Shown: piece by piece, positions 47,340 through 59,521 of the stretch
How the letters are laid out: each line of letters begins with the position of its first letter
Numbering within the stretch: the stretch's first letter is position 1
Assembly: GCA_025738555.1 (NCBI GenBank)
Contig: JAOVFP010000005.1
Location: 3,720,001 to 3,784,000 of the forward strand
Reading direction: 5' to 3'
DNA: 64,000 nt
Origin: Cyathus striatus
Lineage: Eukaryota > Basidiomycota > Agaricomycetes > Agaricales > Nidulariaceae
Made by a program: the position numbers and the translations under genes
The notes under the pieces: model-generated
What the model saw: the letters and a program-made list of their open reading frames with translations, nothing else
Databases searched by the model: none
What the model was told of the DNA's origin: nothing

Positions 47340-49609
47340 TTATCCCACGCTCCCTTTACACAATGTACAACACCACAATACTATCACTCCAAACAACCAG
47401 CTCACCACCCCCACCTTCACTCCCCGCCCTCCTCCTCTTTCATCCCACTTAAAGTCCCCCCACCGCGGCCACAGCGTCAGCCACCAGAACAGGCTCACCG
47501 GCCCTGGGAACGTCGCAATGATCTTCGTCTCCTTCTCCCGCTCTGCCCGATAGAATGATCGGCAGTCCGTCCACACCGACGTCGATAGCCTTTTCTGCAG
47601 CCACTCGTTGTACCTCTCCGTCGCAACCTCCGTCACTTCGAACCACCCCGCTTCCCCGTCAATGATCGGCTTGATAACCTGCAGCCCATAGTTGATCTGC
47701 CCTCCCATCAGTAATCACCCTTTCCCTTTCTTTCTCAAATCTCACACATACCTGCGCTTCTTCACTGAAAATAGCAGATCCATGTCCCGTAGCTACATTT
47801 GGTCCTACTACTCATCAGTCTCTGCAACATCAGTCACACCTCATATATAGCTACTCACCCAATATCGTGAATAGATTCGGGAACCCAGGCATGCACATCC
47901 CAAGATATGCCGTGGCTCCTCCTTGCCTTTCAAAGTAGTCATAGATCGTCTCTCCACTACTCCCTGTCACCCTCATGTCCGGTGCCACCTGTGCTTCCTG
48001 TAAGTCCCTTCCCTTCAGCCCTACATCGTGCACGCCACTTACCAGCGAGTATCCGGTACCGAAGATCATCACATCTAGCGGCACTATTTCCCCCGTCTTC
48101 ATCTTCAGCCCTTCTTCCACGATGTCCGCAATCCCATCCCACTGAAGGCTAACATTCGCCTGATGCAGACATTCCAGGTATCCAGGGTCCAGAATGATCC
48201 TTTTACATCCAGGCGCTGCAAATCACTTTTTAAGCTACCACCCAACACCTTGGAGATCTCAAACTCACCGTATGTTGGAATCAGTTGTTCCACCAGTTCT
48301 TTAGGCGCCTTGCTTTTAATATAGCTTTCAAGCATCTATTTATATCTCGTTCAGAAACGTGCTTATTGAGGCCAATAAAGGCTCACCTTTCGCGTGATGC
48401 GCAGAAGGCGTTCGTTCGCTTTTCGGAATATCAGGAAATTCACGTCCATCTAAATGGTGATCTGTGAGACCTCGTTTCATGAACAAAAAAATGGCGGCGT
48501 ACTCTTGCCATGATCATGTTTCGGTACCACCGTAGTACAAAAGGAATGTGTGCAAAGATCCATTTCAGCCACCCAGGGTAGGCGAAATCGCCCTGTTGTA
48601 GTAAATGAGTACCTCACGTAACCGTTTAATGTAAAGCGAATCCACCTGTTTCGCGTACCACTGCGGAGTACGACAAAAGTTGATTACTTCTACTGATGAA
48701 TCCTTTGAAATGAGCGGAACGAACTGCGCCCTGAAAACAAATTTGGTCAACAACCGGTAAACACATAACCTTTCAACATACGCAGAGCATCCATTCCCAA
48801 TAACACCCACTCTCTTCCCCTTCAAATCCACGTCGTGCCTCCACCTCGCAGAGTGAAACAGCGTGCCCTTGAACTTGTCTAAACTGCCAACGAGGTGTTC
48901 AGGGTACAGTGGGTCCTGGAACCCGCCCACAGCCCAAAACATCACCTCCGCATCCGTGTGCTCCTCTTCCCCCGTCTTTCTATTCTTGATTGTAACATGG
49001 TACCGGTGTTCTTTGGCATCCCAGACGGCATGGGTGACGTTGCAGCTTAGCCGTGTGTGTTTGACGAGGTCGTAATTGTGCCAGAGTTTTCCCAGTAGTT
49101 CTGCAACTCGGGTTGGGACGCATAGTGTCGCGAAAAGTTGGGTTCAAGGTCGGTGGAAAGAGAGTACCAGTGCGCCGGAACGTCTGAGCCGCAGCCCTAC
49201 GGATGTTGTAAACATCTTAATGGTCGTTTGAGCATGAAAAATAAACGTACTGGATACGTATTGTCCTGGATGACACTCCTTCAGACATAAATCGTGGTAC
49301 AAAACACCAAACTCACCCTCCAAGTTCCACCAACCGCGTCCGCCCTCTCATAGATCTAATAGACAGGCTCATCAACCTCGGGTAACCTCGAGCCATGTGG
49401 AACAACCCAACCGTGAAATTGTTAAACCCCAACTTCCTCTTCAGCTGTATGCCAGCTGTAATTCCAGCAAGCCTAAACACCACAATAAAATTAGGGTAAC
49501 TCTTCTTCCACGGCGACGAGACTTACCCTGCACCGACAATGACAACATGCGCATGCCCTTTTTTTGCATTCACGGAGGCATTTTCATGGCCTTTTCCGTT
49601 TTGGTTCAT
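47340..49609 (-). CDS. Flavin-dependent monooxygenase, Baeyer-Villiger type
   Basis: FAD- and NADPH-dependent enzyme. The start at 49609 gives [20 protein letters not shown], then VVIVGAG (first Rossmann fold). Downstream are [19 protein letters not shown], then [20 protein letters not shown]. This last block contains FxGxxxHxxxW, the Baeyer-Villiger fingerprint, although it is followed by Arg instead of Pro or Asp. The NADPH fold is [12 protein letters not shown], then [28 protein letters not shown] and later [20 protein letters not shown]. The last exon ends in a hydrophobic segment ([16 protein letters not shown], then [15 protein letters not shown]), which suggests membrane association of the C-terminus. 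About ten introns. Substrate unknown; such enzymes oxidise ketones or act in secondary metabolism, but no backbone synthase lies in the window. Confidence 0.85.
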
Positions 49610-50118
49610 GGTGGTCCTGCTCCAATTACCTACCACCTGGATGCTATGGACCAAGGTCTCGACAGTAGTGGCGGCGCTACTTGACCTGCGTTCTGGCCCC
49701 TGCGCATTTTATCTTGGCTGCTCTAGTGCGTGGGAAGCGTCACTCTAGGATGCAAAATATTGACTCCAAATTAAGATATTTTTGTTCAAGTCCCGAGGAC
49801 ACAGATATGTTTTACTCAACTATCACATCAAGTAAACAACGAACCAAATACACATAGCGAAGAACAAAAAGTATCATGCGAACTAGGTAGTAGTAGATAG
49901 CTGGTGATAAAGAGAACGACACGTAATGGCGCAAATTACTTGCAATGAAGAGTGGGGTCCGGATTACGAAGAGTGGGGAATGGGGTGTAGGACACTTGAG
50001 GCAGAGAGTCGCAAAACATACGACACCCGCACCAGGTGCCCTACATAAGACAAAAAAAAATGAAAAGGTCAGTAGCTAAATGTACAAGCCAGTGAAGATC
50101 AAACGAAGTCAATGCAAG
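49610..50118. other. Intergenic region between GID4 and the monooxygenase
   Basis: 509 bp, upstream of the monooxygenase and downstream of GID4. Nothing beyond a short poly-A near 50050-50060 is visible. Confidence 0.4.
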
Positions 50119-51625
50119 TCAACGGAACTCGAAACTCGATGTGAAACGTTCCGGCACGTGGGTCAACGACAATTGCTGATAGCTGAACAACAATTAATCA
50201 ATATCTATGCGGGAAGGTAAAACGAAAACAACTAACGGTTCTGAGTGTTGGTGATAATAGAACCCACTCATCGTTGCCGCAGGGGGGTTCACAGGTGCAC
50301 GGGACGGCGCTCGTCGTCGGGTAGACACAGCCTGTCTGCTGCTAGTACGTTCGTGTGTTGACTTGAGTGCAGTGGGAGAAGTAGACAGCACGTCCAGATC
50401 TTCCACTATATCCTGGTGAGAAGGAGAGCGACTCCTCGAACTAGACACACCAGGACCAGAAGGATTGAAATCTACACAGACATAATAGAAGCCTGTGAAA
50501 AAAGAAACAAGTAGGTCAGAATGCTGTGCACTTGCTATTACGCAGCAGGCAGAAATGCTGTTGTAGGAAGACAAAAGCACAGACCTGCGAAGCTGGCCCC
50601 ATTGATATCTTGTACACGGTGATCAGGAACCAAGAACCTCTCCTTCCACCTCATGAAGACAGCACCACGATCTCGGTCATCAATTGTCATTCGTGGGTTC
50701 TTTGCTTCTGGTCGAATATGTTTGAATGCTGGAAATCGGGACCAGTGCACCATATCATCCTGTTCGCTGGCGCCCCAATTCTGGGTTACGAAGCCATATC
50801 GGCTTCCAATGATCTCGGCGTCAAAATATGTGGTTAGTTCTGGCCAGTCGTCAGTTAGACCTCGAATGCGCAGATACCCGCACAGAAAGGAAGAGGCAAA
50901 GTCGACGTCCTGAACGGGAATTAAAGGAAAAGAGGAATTTGGGAGGAGCAAGAGAGACATACGACGATGGTCACATTGACATCATAGCTATTCCTACCGC
51001 TTTTTTGTGTGCCCTGGAAAGATGCGCCAGGGTAGAGACAGTGATGAACGCGAGGGCGGACACGCAGACCAGTAATGTCAGCAAGAGGGTCGGGATAGAG
51101 ATTCGATTTACGAGAAGAAGACACAGAAGAAGGGGAAGATTGTGACGGAAGATGGGAGAGTTGTTGCTGAGGTAAGACAGGAGGAGGGATGTGAGTGGCC
51201 TGGATATTTAGCTGGGGTGGTTTTGAGGGATGAGGCGAGGATAGCGGGGGATAGGCGTGGGGAGGCTCTGGAGGGGGCGAAGAGAACGAAGGATGCGGAA
51301 GTGAGTCAAAGAGATTGGGGGGATTAGGGCGCCTCGTGGAGAGGGGCGTGGAGGGAGGATCGTGTGGGAAGGAGAGGCGGGGGGAGACGGGGAGGCCGGG
51401 GTCGATGCGAAGGGGACAGGAATCTTGCTGGGAGTGGGCCGGGGACGTCGGGGATGGCAAGACGTGGTTACAGCAGACGGGGCAGAAGACAGGAGAGAAG
51501 AGGGGAAGAAGAAAGGGCAGCTGCTGGAGGGTGGAGTGGCAGTTGGGACAGAGCTTGACCTGTTGCTGGGGCGGGTCCTGGGCTGCGGAGTCGTGGACAG
51601 AGGACGGGGGCTGGTGTGCAGGCAT
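50119..51625 (-). CDS. GID4: GID4/Vid24-type substrate receptor of the GID ubiquitin ligase
   Basis: Recognises N-terminal proline degrons, for example on gluconeogenic enzymes. The C-terminal beta-barrel is clear: CLYPGASFQGTQKSGRNSYD, VNVTIV, then DVDFASSFLCGYLRIRGLTD, DWPELTTYFDAEIIGSRYGF, TQNWGASEQDDMVHWSRFPA, RDRGAVFMRWKERFLVPDHR and INGASFAGFYYVCVDF. A disordered insert follows, then the closing strand GFYYHQHSEPYQQLSLTHVP. The closing exon (ending TSSFEFR at 50119) is reached through a GTTAGT..TTCAG intron. The N-terminal 150 residues are Pro/Ser-rich and contain CPNC (residues 26-29) and CPVCC (48-52), a possible zinc ribbon that I do not know from yeast Gid4. Start at 51625. Confidence 0.9.
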
Positions 51626-52659
51626 TGGATATAATATGATATGGATTGAGGGAAGGAGAAGGAGCGCAGACCACCCACTATCTTACTCTATGAGAACAAT
51701 TCCAGCCGCACGTGGATTCTGGGATATTATCCCCAACTACCATACATCCTCCTTACCTTCCCACTCCTAACCATCCTCCTCTTTCTCTTCTTCCTTTTCT
51801 TCCTCTTCCTCCTCCTCTTCAACCTCCTCTCCCTCCTACTCCTCATCCTCACCCTCATCCTCACCCTCATCCTCATCCTCCTACTCCTCCTACTCCCCCT
51901 CTCCTTCACACACCCCAGCTCTCGATCCACCCTCCCCGCTCCGGACCCTGTTCTCATCCAATCTGCTGTCAACATCAATAAAAGCCTAGACGCCCTCCTC
52001 TCAACCAACCCATCATCAATCTTCGACTGCGCACTTCTCCCCGCCTGCTCAAATCCTCTTCCTTCCATACCAGCCCTTTGTCTATCTTGCTTCTCGGCTC
52101 CTGGGCTCCATTCTTCACCCGGTTTTCTTTTCTTCCTCGTGCCATATGCGTTTCCTCTCTTCGTCTCTATCACTGCTCTATATTTATCCTCCACACTGCT
52201 TTTGCATTTCCCTTCGGACCATTACTTCTGCTCTCTTTTCTGACAGGTGTACACTACACATGACCTCCCAAAACGCACTGCTTTCTTTTCATTTTCCCTA
52301 CCTTCTTAGTGAGCGTTCTTCCACCACAACGACCTCAAAATAACTTGCCTCATCAAAGTCTATCCGGGGCATTGCTACAAAGTTTCATTTCCGAGTAATT
52401 GTAATTACTATGGATCTATGGATCACCTAGCGATAAAAAAAAATAGCGTGATAAGTAACAGAAACCGAAACTCGATACGTAGAGTCATGACGACGTAACG
52501 CTAACATGAACAATTTCGACATTCGTCATGAGTAAAGTAGCTAAAAACCGAAAACTATCGATACACAGGTGCTCTGTGCCATGTAAAGTAAAAGTACTAG
52601 CACAAAGCAGAAGAATAAAACAAATCTATAACATTTTGAAGCTCATGGCTAACTGGCCA
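51626..52659. repeat. CT-rich microsatellite region between GID4 and the MFS gene
   Basis: From about 51765 to 51905 the + strand is nearly pure pyrimidine with CTC/TTC/ATC trinucleotide runs, including repeated CCTCATCCTCA units. A frame that stays open from about 51655 to 52241 reads a Leu/Phe-rich stretch followed by varied sequence, but it has no ATG before the repeat, and the antisense frame (51727-52194, -) is Arg-rich. I do not accept either as a gene with confidence. The rest is flanking sequence of GID4 and the MFS gene. Confidence 0.6.
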
Positions 52660-55600
52660 TCAAATAGCTTTAATCTCGTCTGAAGATGACACTCTTTTTT
52701 CATCAAGCACAGTCTTCGTCTCATCAGAATCAATAGGGGTTGTGTCCTTCACATCGCGTCGAGCCTCCTGGCTTGCAGAGTCACCATCACCCGACGTCTC
52801 AGCCGGACTGGCTGCTTCACTACCCTTCTCGACGTCCTTCTTAGCGCCCGCCTGTACGACTGTACGCTTAAGCGTATACTTTCTCACAAATAAAACTGGA
52901 AAGAAAGATCCGTGTCTCAACACTCCGGGTTCCGCGGTAAAAGTATGACAATCCGCTTACCCATGATAAAGCCCGCGCCTATGATTGGTGTCATAACAAT
53001 CCATATCGTACTTATCGACTTGGAGTAAGCCTGAATAACCGCGCTCCTTTGTGCGGCATCCTACAAACATGATATGTTAGCGCCAACTGATAGCCGCCGC
53101 TATGGCACTAGATACACACCGGAATGTCCCTCAGATGATTGACACTCTGGCTAAGCGCAGCAGGAGAAGTATCAAAATTGAGGTTGGGAATTTTAGCAAT
53201 CTTCCGTCTTAGGACCTGCGTTAAATGAAGCGTCAGCGCGCTCCGATGCCGGAATTGTAACAACGTCAATACATACACTGCTGAATATTGCCTGGCCTAC
53301 AGAAATGCCAATTGTACCACCTAGTGTTCTGTTGACCCATGTCAACTACAGTACTTTGCAACTAAGACAATCATATATATTTACCGAATAAAACCAAATG
53401 TGCCTGTACTTGTGGCCATGTCCTTGATCGGCATCGCAGCCTGCAAGGCAATGAGAGGCGTCTAATCAAAGTTGATCAGCACAAAGTATACATGTAGGTT
53501 AAAACTTTGCTGTGAAATACATACTTGGAAGAAACACCCTAAACCCAATGCAGCAATTAAAGGGAAGACCTCCTTCACAGCACTGAGGTATACTTGAGTC
53601 TCTATCTCGACAAACAGGTTGAATAATGCGTACGTAGATGAGTGCGAGTCGAGCATCGTCATTAATCCCATTCCAACTGTAAAGACAGCCAGTGCCACCC
53701 ACATTACTGGGCGATACTGTCCCGTGCGCGATACAATTATACCGGAAACGGCTGACATGCCTGCACCCCCTAATGAATACGGTAACATCCTAAAAGAAGT
53801 TAGAATGACTTGCGTAAAGTAATTCATATGTCCACACTTACTGAACACCAGCCCTAGTAGCAGAGGCACCGAGGACTTGGTAGAAAAGAGGAAGGTAGTA
53901 GGCACCTTTTAAATGGATACGATTAAACCGACTTCAACATAACATGCAGTTAGTTTCCAAACCTGCAAAGAATGATATCGCGTGGAACAGCGTCGTAACA
54001 AGCACAATGGTTGTTGTCCTCGTCTTTTGAAAATTATTATGGTTACGTCAACAAGAAAGGCTCTACATACTTTGAACAATCTTGGAGGGACAATAGGTGA
54101 CCGTGTCGTATACGCCTCATTGACACCAAAGAGCACAAGAAGGCTGAGTCCCACAGCCAACAACGCGATGGTTGCGGGAGAAGACCCTTCCAGGACAGAA
54201 AATTAGATACGAAATATACATGCCGTATATTATACTCACATGATTTTTCACTCTCGTTGAACCCAATCAGCACACATACAACACCTGATACAATCAATCC
54301 GAGTCCAACAAAATCAAAGTCTGCTGCATGTTGTCGTAAAGTACGGCCTTCATGAGGATTCAAGTTGAGGAAGAAGAACAGCATCGCCGCTGCTACACCG
54401 CCAGTAGGTCTAAGAATCAGGCAATCTTAAGTCTGGGAGGTATATCAAATCTTGGCGATGTACGTACAAGTTAATCAGAAAACACCTAATTAATGGTAAA
54501 TTTTGATTTGTTTAGCATTACAGACTGAAGATTTCCACAGCTCTACTCACCATCTCCAGGAAACGTGATCAGTGAAGGCCTTGAGGAGAAATGCACTTTA
54601 GTGGTGGTCAATAAAAATATCAAGGGAATAAGTACTGACTCCTCCCATCAAGGGGCCTATAACACTACAGACATGCGGTTAGTTGAGAGACAGAATAATT
54701 GGAACGTGATATCAAGTACCTTGCGATTCCCCAGGTTGCTCCTATAAATCCTCCAAACTTCCCACGTCTACGAACGATTAATTAGTCCACTTCCCAGTAC
54801 TACAGAACCTAGGTCTTACTCTTGTAGTGGGACGATGTCGCTAATGGTGATATTGACCTACTGAAAATTAGTACCAGCTACGAAGATGCTATTCCAAACG
54901 CCTTACAAGTTGAATAATCCCCCCACCACCTATTCCTTGGACCGCCCTTGCGATGATCAACCAAGTCTAAAGCAGCAGATTTATTATGACATGATACCAA
55001 TGCTAAATGCGTTTACTCACCATACTCTGAGCGGCACCGCATAATGCTGAGCCAATCTACAACGATATGAGAAGAGGGTGAACTGAAGCATGATGTCATA
55101 CCCACCAAAAATACAACAATGGAAGCATAGAGAATGGGTTTTCTGCCGATGAGATCAGACAGTTTCCCGTACAAGGGCGATAAACTGCAGAGGATGGACT
55201 TTAAAAATTTGATTGACAGAGATCATGTCTAAGGGACACACCTTGCAGCTGCAAGAAGGTACGCGCTAAGACAAGATAAAAATAGGTCAACATACGTACA
55301 TCCAAGATAATGACGATCGCAAAGACATACCTGCCGACCCAACTATACTGCTCGCCTCCCCCAAGTTTAGACACAATAGTCGGTAAGGCAGTAGCAACGA
55401 TGGTCTAAAAACAAGCGGCGTATGATGAGCACAGATCATCCCCAAGCCCTTTCTGGGAGCTAAGTGCACAATATGTAGACGTACTTGATCAAGAGCAGAT
55501 AAGAATACCGTTAACATCAAACCTGAAAAAACCTCATTGGAAGACAGGGTCAGGCCCTTGAAGGGCTATATGACATAGAGAGTGGGCATACAATTGGTAA

Positions 55601-55723
55601 ATTATTCTTTGGAAGGACATGCTCTTCATTGTCTTTCCAGGAAGCGCCTGGCTTTGAGTGGCCCTTCTCCGGATCGGCGTTGGTCTGGTGATTGGTGGAC
55701 TCTGAGGTGGGAGAGGACGACAT
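52660..55723 (-). CDS. MFS drug:H+ antiporter, 14-TM (DHA2/DHA14) type
   Basis: Plasma-membrane or vacuolar multidrug exporter. The start at 55723 gives [20 protein letters not shown]. Transmembrane part: [20 protein letters not shown] (motif D1), [38 protein letters not shown] (motif A), [22 protein letters not shown] (motif B), [20 protein letters not shown] and [20 protein letters not shown] (motif C). Then [92 protein letters not shown] and [20 protein letters not shown]. The cytosolic tail is acidic ([20 protein letters not shown]) and ends SSSDEIKAI. Some fifteen introns of about 50 nt. Divergent from GSP1. Confidence 0.9.
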
Positions 55724-56283
55724 GAGGGATTAGTGGGCGTACGGGGGACAGGGTTGGGGAGAGGGAAGCGTGGGGGGAGTGGGGAAGACGACGAAAAAGT
55801 GTGGGACTATAAATTTGAGACGAGGAGAGGTAGTGAAGTATCCCACATGAGCAGCACGGTGCTGACAAGATGGACTGGACAGGGGGGACGGAGTGCTATC
55901 CGTGTATTTTTTTAGCTGCCACTTTTTGTCATATTTCTCCTCTGAGTGAGCTGCCGCGGACGATGGTGCCTTCGCGTGCTTCACCTCTTACTGTGCCGCT
56001 CGTGCCGGCCGTTGCGGGCCCAGTTCATCAGCTTCCGCTCTCGCTCCCATTGGATCCCGCCTTGCCGCAGGTATGCTGCTTTGTAATCTTTATCCATCCC
56101 GGGCAGCCATCATCAAAGCGGAGCCGGTGAACTGAGCCGAAATGAAGCTGAGCTAAGCCGAGCGGCGGCAACACTAACTTGCCAACCTCCAGTCCGCTAC
56201 TTGCAACGCTTAAATATTTCCATTCGTGATTCAGTAACGTAACCCGCATCCAGCTCTATCCGAACGCTTATTATTAAATACTG
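55724..56283. other. Upstream region of the MFS gene
   Basis: GC-richer sequence, likely promoter of the transporter. Antisense open frames are short and have no homology. Confidence 0.35.
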
Positions 56284-56735
56284 GTCGATAGCCCGTGCGT
56301 TCAAAATGATATCCAATTTTGGCTCTTTTATCAATGTCAGTCTGCTGTAAAGTTCTCTTGAACCTTTGGTGAAGAGTGTCAGTAGCCCGTGCACAGGAGG
56401 CTCTTTTATTCTCGCCGACATTTCTCATTTCGTCAATCTCAGTTTGCAGAAAAGTTCTCCTGAACCTTCGATGAAGAGTGTCGATAGCCCGTGCACAGGA
56501 GGCTAAGTGCCAGGAAAGGTGTACGGTACACGCTGGATAGCCTGTGCATCCGCAGGGGCCTTGAAAATGATAGCCAATTTTCGCCCTTACCTAGTCTTAC
56601 CCTCGCTGACATTTCCCGTTTTATCAATCTCAGTCTGCAATTAAGTCTCCGAAACCCCCAGTGATGAGTGTCGATAGCCTGTGCACCGAGACCACAAGAA
56701 TGTGAGAAACTATAGGAAAGGTGCACGGGACGTCG
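56284..56735. repeat. Compound imperfect tandem repeat
   Basis: A 52-nt segment at 56351-56402 recurs at 56452-56503 with few changes (both contain GAAGAGTGTC then AGCCCGTGCACAGGAGGCT), a period of about 101 bp. A more diverged third copy lies at 56643-56690 (GATGAGTGTCGATAGCCTGT). A second unit, CGCCGACATTTCTCATTTCG with TCAATCTCAG, occurs at 56412-56442 and again at 56602-56632. GATAGCCxGTGC occurs four times (with one further AGTAGCC variant). No protein is supported. Confidence 0.75.
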
Positions 56736-57426
56736 ACTTACCAAAAACGGACGAAAATTTCCAAAAGCAGTAAAAACACTGCTCTCCCTTTATATATTTA
56801 TCGATTAAATAACCACTGCACTCGCCACACTAAGTATAAGTATCCCAATTCTGTGAGGGCGTGTATGCCCCCACGTTCAAGTTCCCGCTACAACCTCGTA
56901 GATTTGATCCACCATCTCGCTGCGAAAGGCAAGTGCTTCACTAGGTCATCGATGGACCTGAAACAGTCGTAGAATCCAAAGGAATCTTCAAGAAAACATC
57001 TGATGGTCTAGCAAGGTTCCCCTTTCTGTACCCGCCATGTCAATTAAATAAGTACTTCACTATTGATATGATGTCGATGAAAGGGAAAGGGCTCTTTACG
57101 CCCAGATCAAATCAGATTACTTAGCCTACACATTGAGCTGCGTCATTGTGACTCTGAGTGTGTCGTGGTAAGTGAAGCGTTGAGGTCGTTTTCGTTCGGT
57201 TGCGTTGAATGAACTAGTATCGAGTCATAAAGACTGTCAATTACTATTGAAATAAGTAAATGGGATGAGGGACTTAAAATGGTCAAAGCAGTTGTGATAA
57301 TCGGAGCCACTTGCTCTTTCGGGAACAGCCAGTATCACGTAAACCTTATCTGACTGAGATTTTCTTTCGTTCTTAACTTCATCTCGTTCTCTTTTCTCTG
57401 CAGTTCATTCCTCTACGAAAACAGTC
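56736..57426. promoter_or_regulatory. Upstream region of the GSP1/Ran gene
   Basis: No gene supported. A CT-rich stretch (TTCTTTCGTTCTTAACTTCA to TTTTCTCTGC, 57361-57402) immediately precedes the GSP1 start, as in strongly expressed fungal genes. Confidence 0.4.
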
Positions 57427-58551
57427 ATGGCTGACCAGACCGGCATTCCTACTTTCAAACTTGTTCTCGGTGCGTACCCACTGTTTCATCGTATTCAGAG
57501 AAAATATCAACGTTTTAACGCGGTTTTGTCCTCTCTCGCTCTGATCGATCCCCTGATTGCTATTGTCTACCAACTACTCAACTGTTCATCCTGCCTGTAA
57601 TGCTTCGTTCACTCGCGATCTTCAATCGATACATACAGTTGGCGATGGCGGTACTGGAAAAACCACATTCGTCAAGGTTCGTCCAATCTAGCTCTTTCCA
57701 ACTACTATTTCATGCTGATCGCCTTCCAGCGCCATTTGACTGGTGAATTCGAAAAGAAGTACATTGGTGAGCTTTATTCTTTGCCCTGTACAATACTGCG
57801 CGTACTACGCGTATGAATGTTGTGCTTGATGCATTCGCTGATTATCCTTATTGCGATTAGCCACCTTGGGTGTCGAGGTTCATCCTCTTTCTTTCACCAC
57901 CAACTTCGGTACCATCTGCTTCAACGTCTGGGACACTGCTGGTCAGGAGAAGTTCGGCGGTCTTCGCGATGGTTACTATATTCAAGGGCAATGCGGTATT
58001 ATCATGTTCGATGTTACCTCACGAATCACCTACAAGAACGTGCCCAACTGGCATCGTGATCTTGAGCGTGTTTGCGAGAATATTCCCATCGTTCTGTGCG
58101 GAAACAAGGTTGATGTGAAGGTATTGATTACAGCCACTTTCTGATTTTCCAGATCTAATCACGTGAATGCTGTAAAGGAGCGTAAAGTGAAGACTGGCGC
58201 TGTGACTTTCCATAGGAAAAAGAATCTGCAATACTTCGAAATCTCCGCTAAATCGAACTACAACTTTGAGAAGCCTTTCCTTTGGCTGGCAAGGAAACTT
58301 GTCGGGTAAATACAATATTCATGCACTGTTTGTCGTAATTTCTCAACTATCATTAGCAATCCCTCCCTTGAATTTGTCGCCGCACCCGCTCTTGCACCTG
58401 CTGAGGTTCAAGTCGACCAGGCGCTCATGGCTCAGTATGCTGAGGAGTTGCAGAAGGCAAGTTATTACCCAAGTGCAGTATTACACACCCCTAACGATTT
58501 CTTCGCTAGGCCGAGCAAGTTCCTCTCCCCGAAGACGATGAGGACCTTTAG
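57427..58551 (+). CDS. GSP1: Ran/GSP1 nuclear GTPase
   Basis: GTPase that gives direction to nuclear transport and organises the spindle. From [39 protein letters not shown] the exons continue with [96 protein letters not shown] and [19 protein letters not shown], and the acidic C-terminus [12 protein letters not shown] characteristic of Ran. The G1 (GDGGTGKT), G3 (DTAGQ), G4 (GNKVD) and G5 (SAK) motifs are intact. Six introns, the first with GTGCGT donor in the codon before the G1 loop. There is no C-terminal Cys, as expected for Ran. Confidence 0.96.
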
Positions 58552-59521
58552 TTTTTCATTACATCGATTGCCTGCATCTTCTCTTTTTCATCTGTGATCA
58601 TTCTGTTCAGATATAACAGTACCGCGACGAATACAATTACATCCTACATTCCTGCACAAATAGCAAATTTCTTCACTACTAATCGACCTCTTTGTTTCGT
58701 TACATCCGGAGCGAACGAGTTATCTGGATTGGATTCATATAGATCCCCCATTGTATATTGAGTATCATTATGAAAAGTTTAAGGGTGCGAGGAAAACCGG
58801 CAATATGACAAGGGTAAACGCAAACAACTTGTTTCCTCGCCGAGAGCTTCTCAGCAACTACAAGGGCCGACTTAAATTATGCTGATAACCTTTGGATACT
58901 CCTCTGACTTTCAAATTACATAATGACATACGAATCCCATCCCACTGTAATGCAAATGTAACATCCACTCACCCTTCTAACGCATGATATAGTAGAGTGT
59001 CGGGTTGCCGTAGAGTGTAGTGAAATTTTCTTGCACCTGCTGAATCTTCTTTGATCGTTTCCAACACAAGTCTAACCGACTTGCTAAGACTTCTGGTTGC
59101 GCACAGTTGCGTACCCAAAACATCCACTACTTCCGAGCGAGATCGAATAACGATACCACAATATCTCTTAAGATAAGATTATCGCAGGTGAGGAGACAAC
59201 TGCGCATTCCGCAGTCATCGAATTTGTCCCTCGTTGGAAGCCTACCATCCTTCAGTTGCGTGTTACAAAACATAGACTTCAAATCCATGAAGAACCGGAA
59301 GACATGATATGTACGGGGATCGTTCGGGCGACACATTGAATTAACGTACTTTGTTGTGCTGTAACCATGAGTTAAGCAGATTGGGAAATAGTTGTAAAGG
59401 AAGAAAAACCTGAAGTGTGCAAAACAATATCAAATGAGCATTAGCATTAGCATTGCATTCAAAACAGAACACATAATACAGCCTAAAATCCTCAAACATT
59501 TTATATCAACAAAAACGGTCG
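58552..59521. other. Intergenic region between GSP1 and FRG1; possible small unrecognised gene on the minus strand
   Basis: On the minus strand a 70-codon frame (59336-59127, starting MCRPNDPRTYHVFRFFMDLK) and a downstream frame reading VVDVLGTQLCAQPEVLASRL and ending TTLYGNPTLYYIMR suggest exons of a small gene, but I could not join them with convincing splice sites, and I recognise no family. The left part is the 3' flank of GSP1. Confidence 0.25.

Noticed and set aside
51727..52194. 155-codon Arg-rich open frame on the minus strand
   Set aside because: It is produced by the complement of the CT microsatellite; low complexity and no homology.
47340..55723. A secondary-metabolite cluster (monooxygenase plus MFS exporter)
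   Set aside because: GID4 lies between them and no backbone enzyme (polyketide, peptide or terpene synthase) is present.
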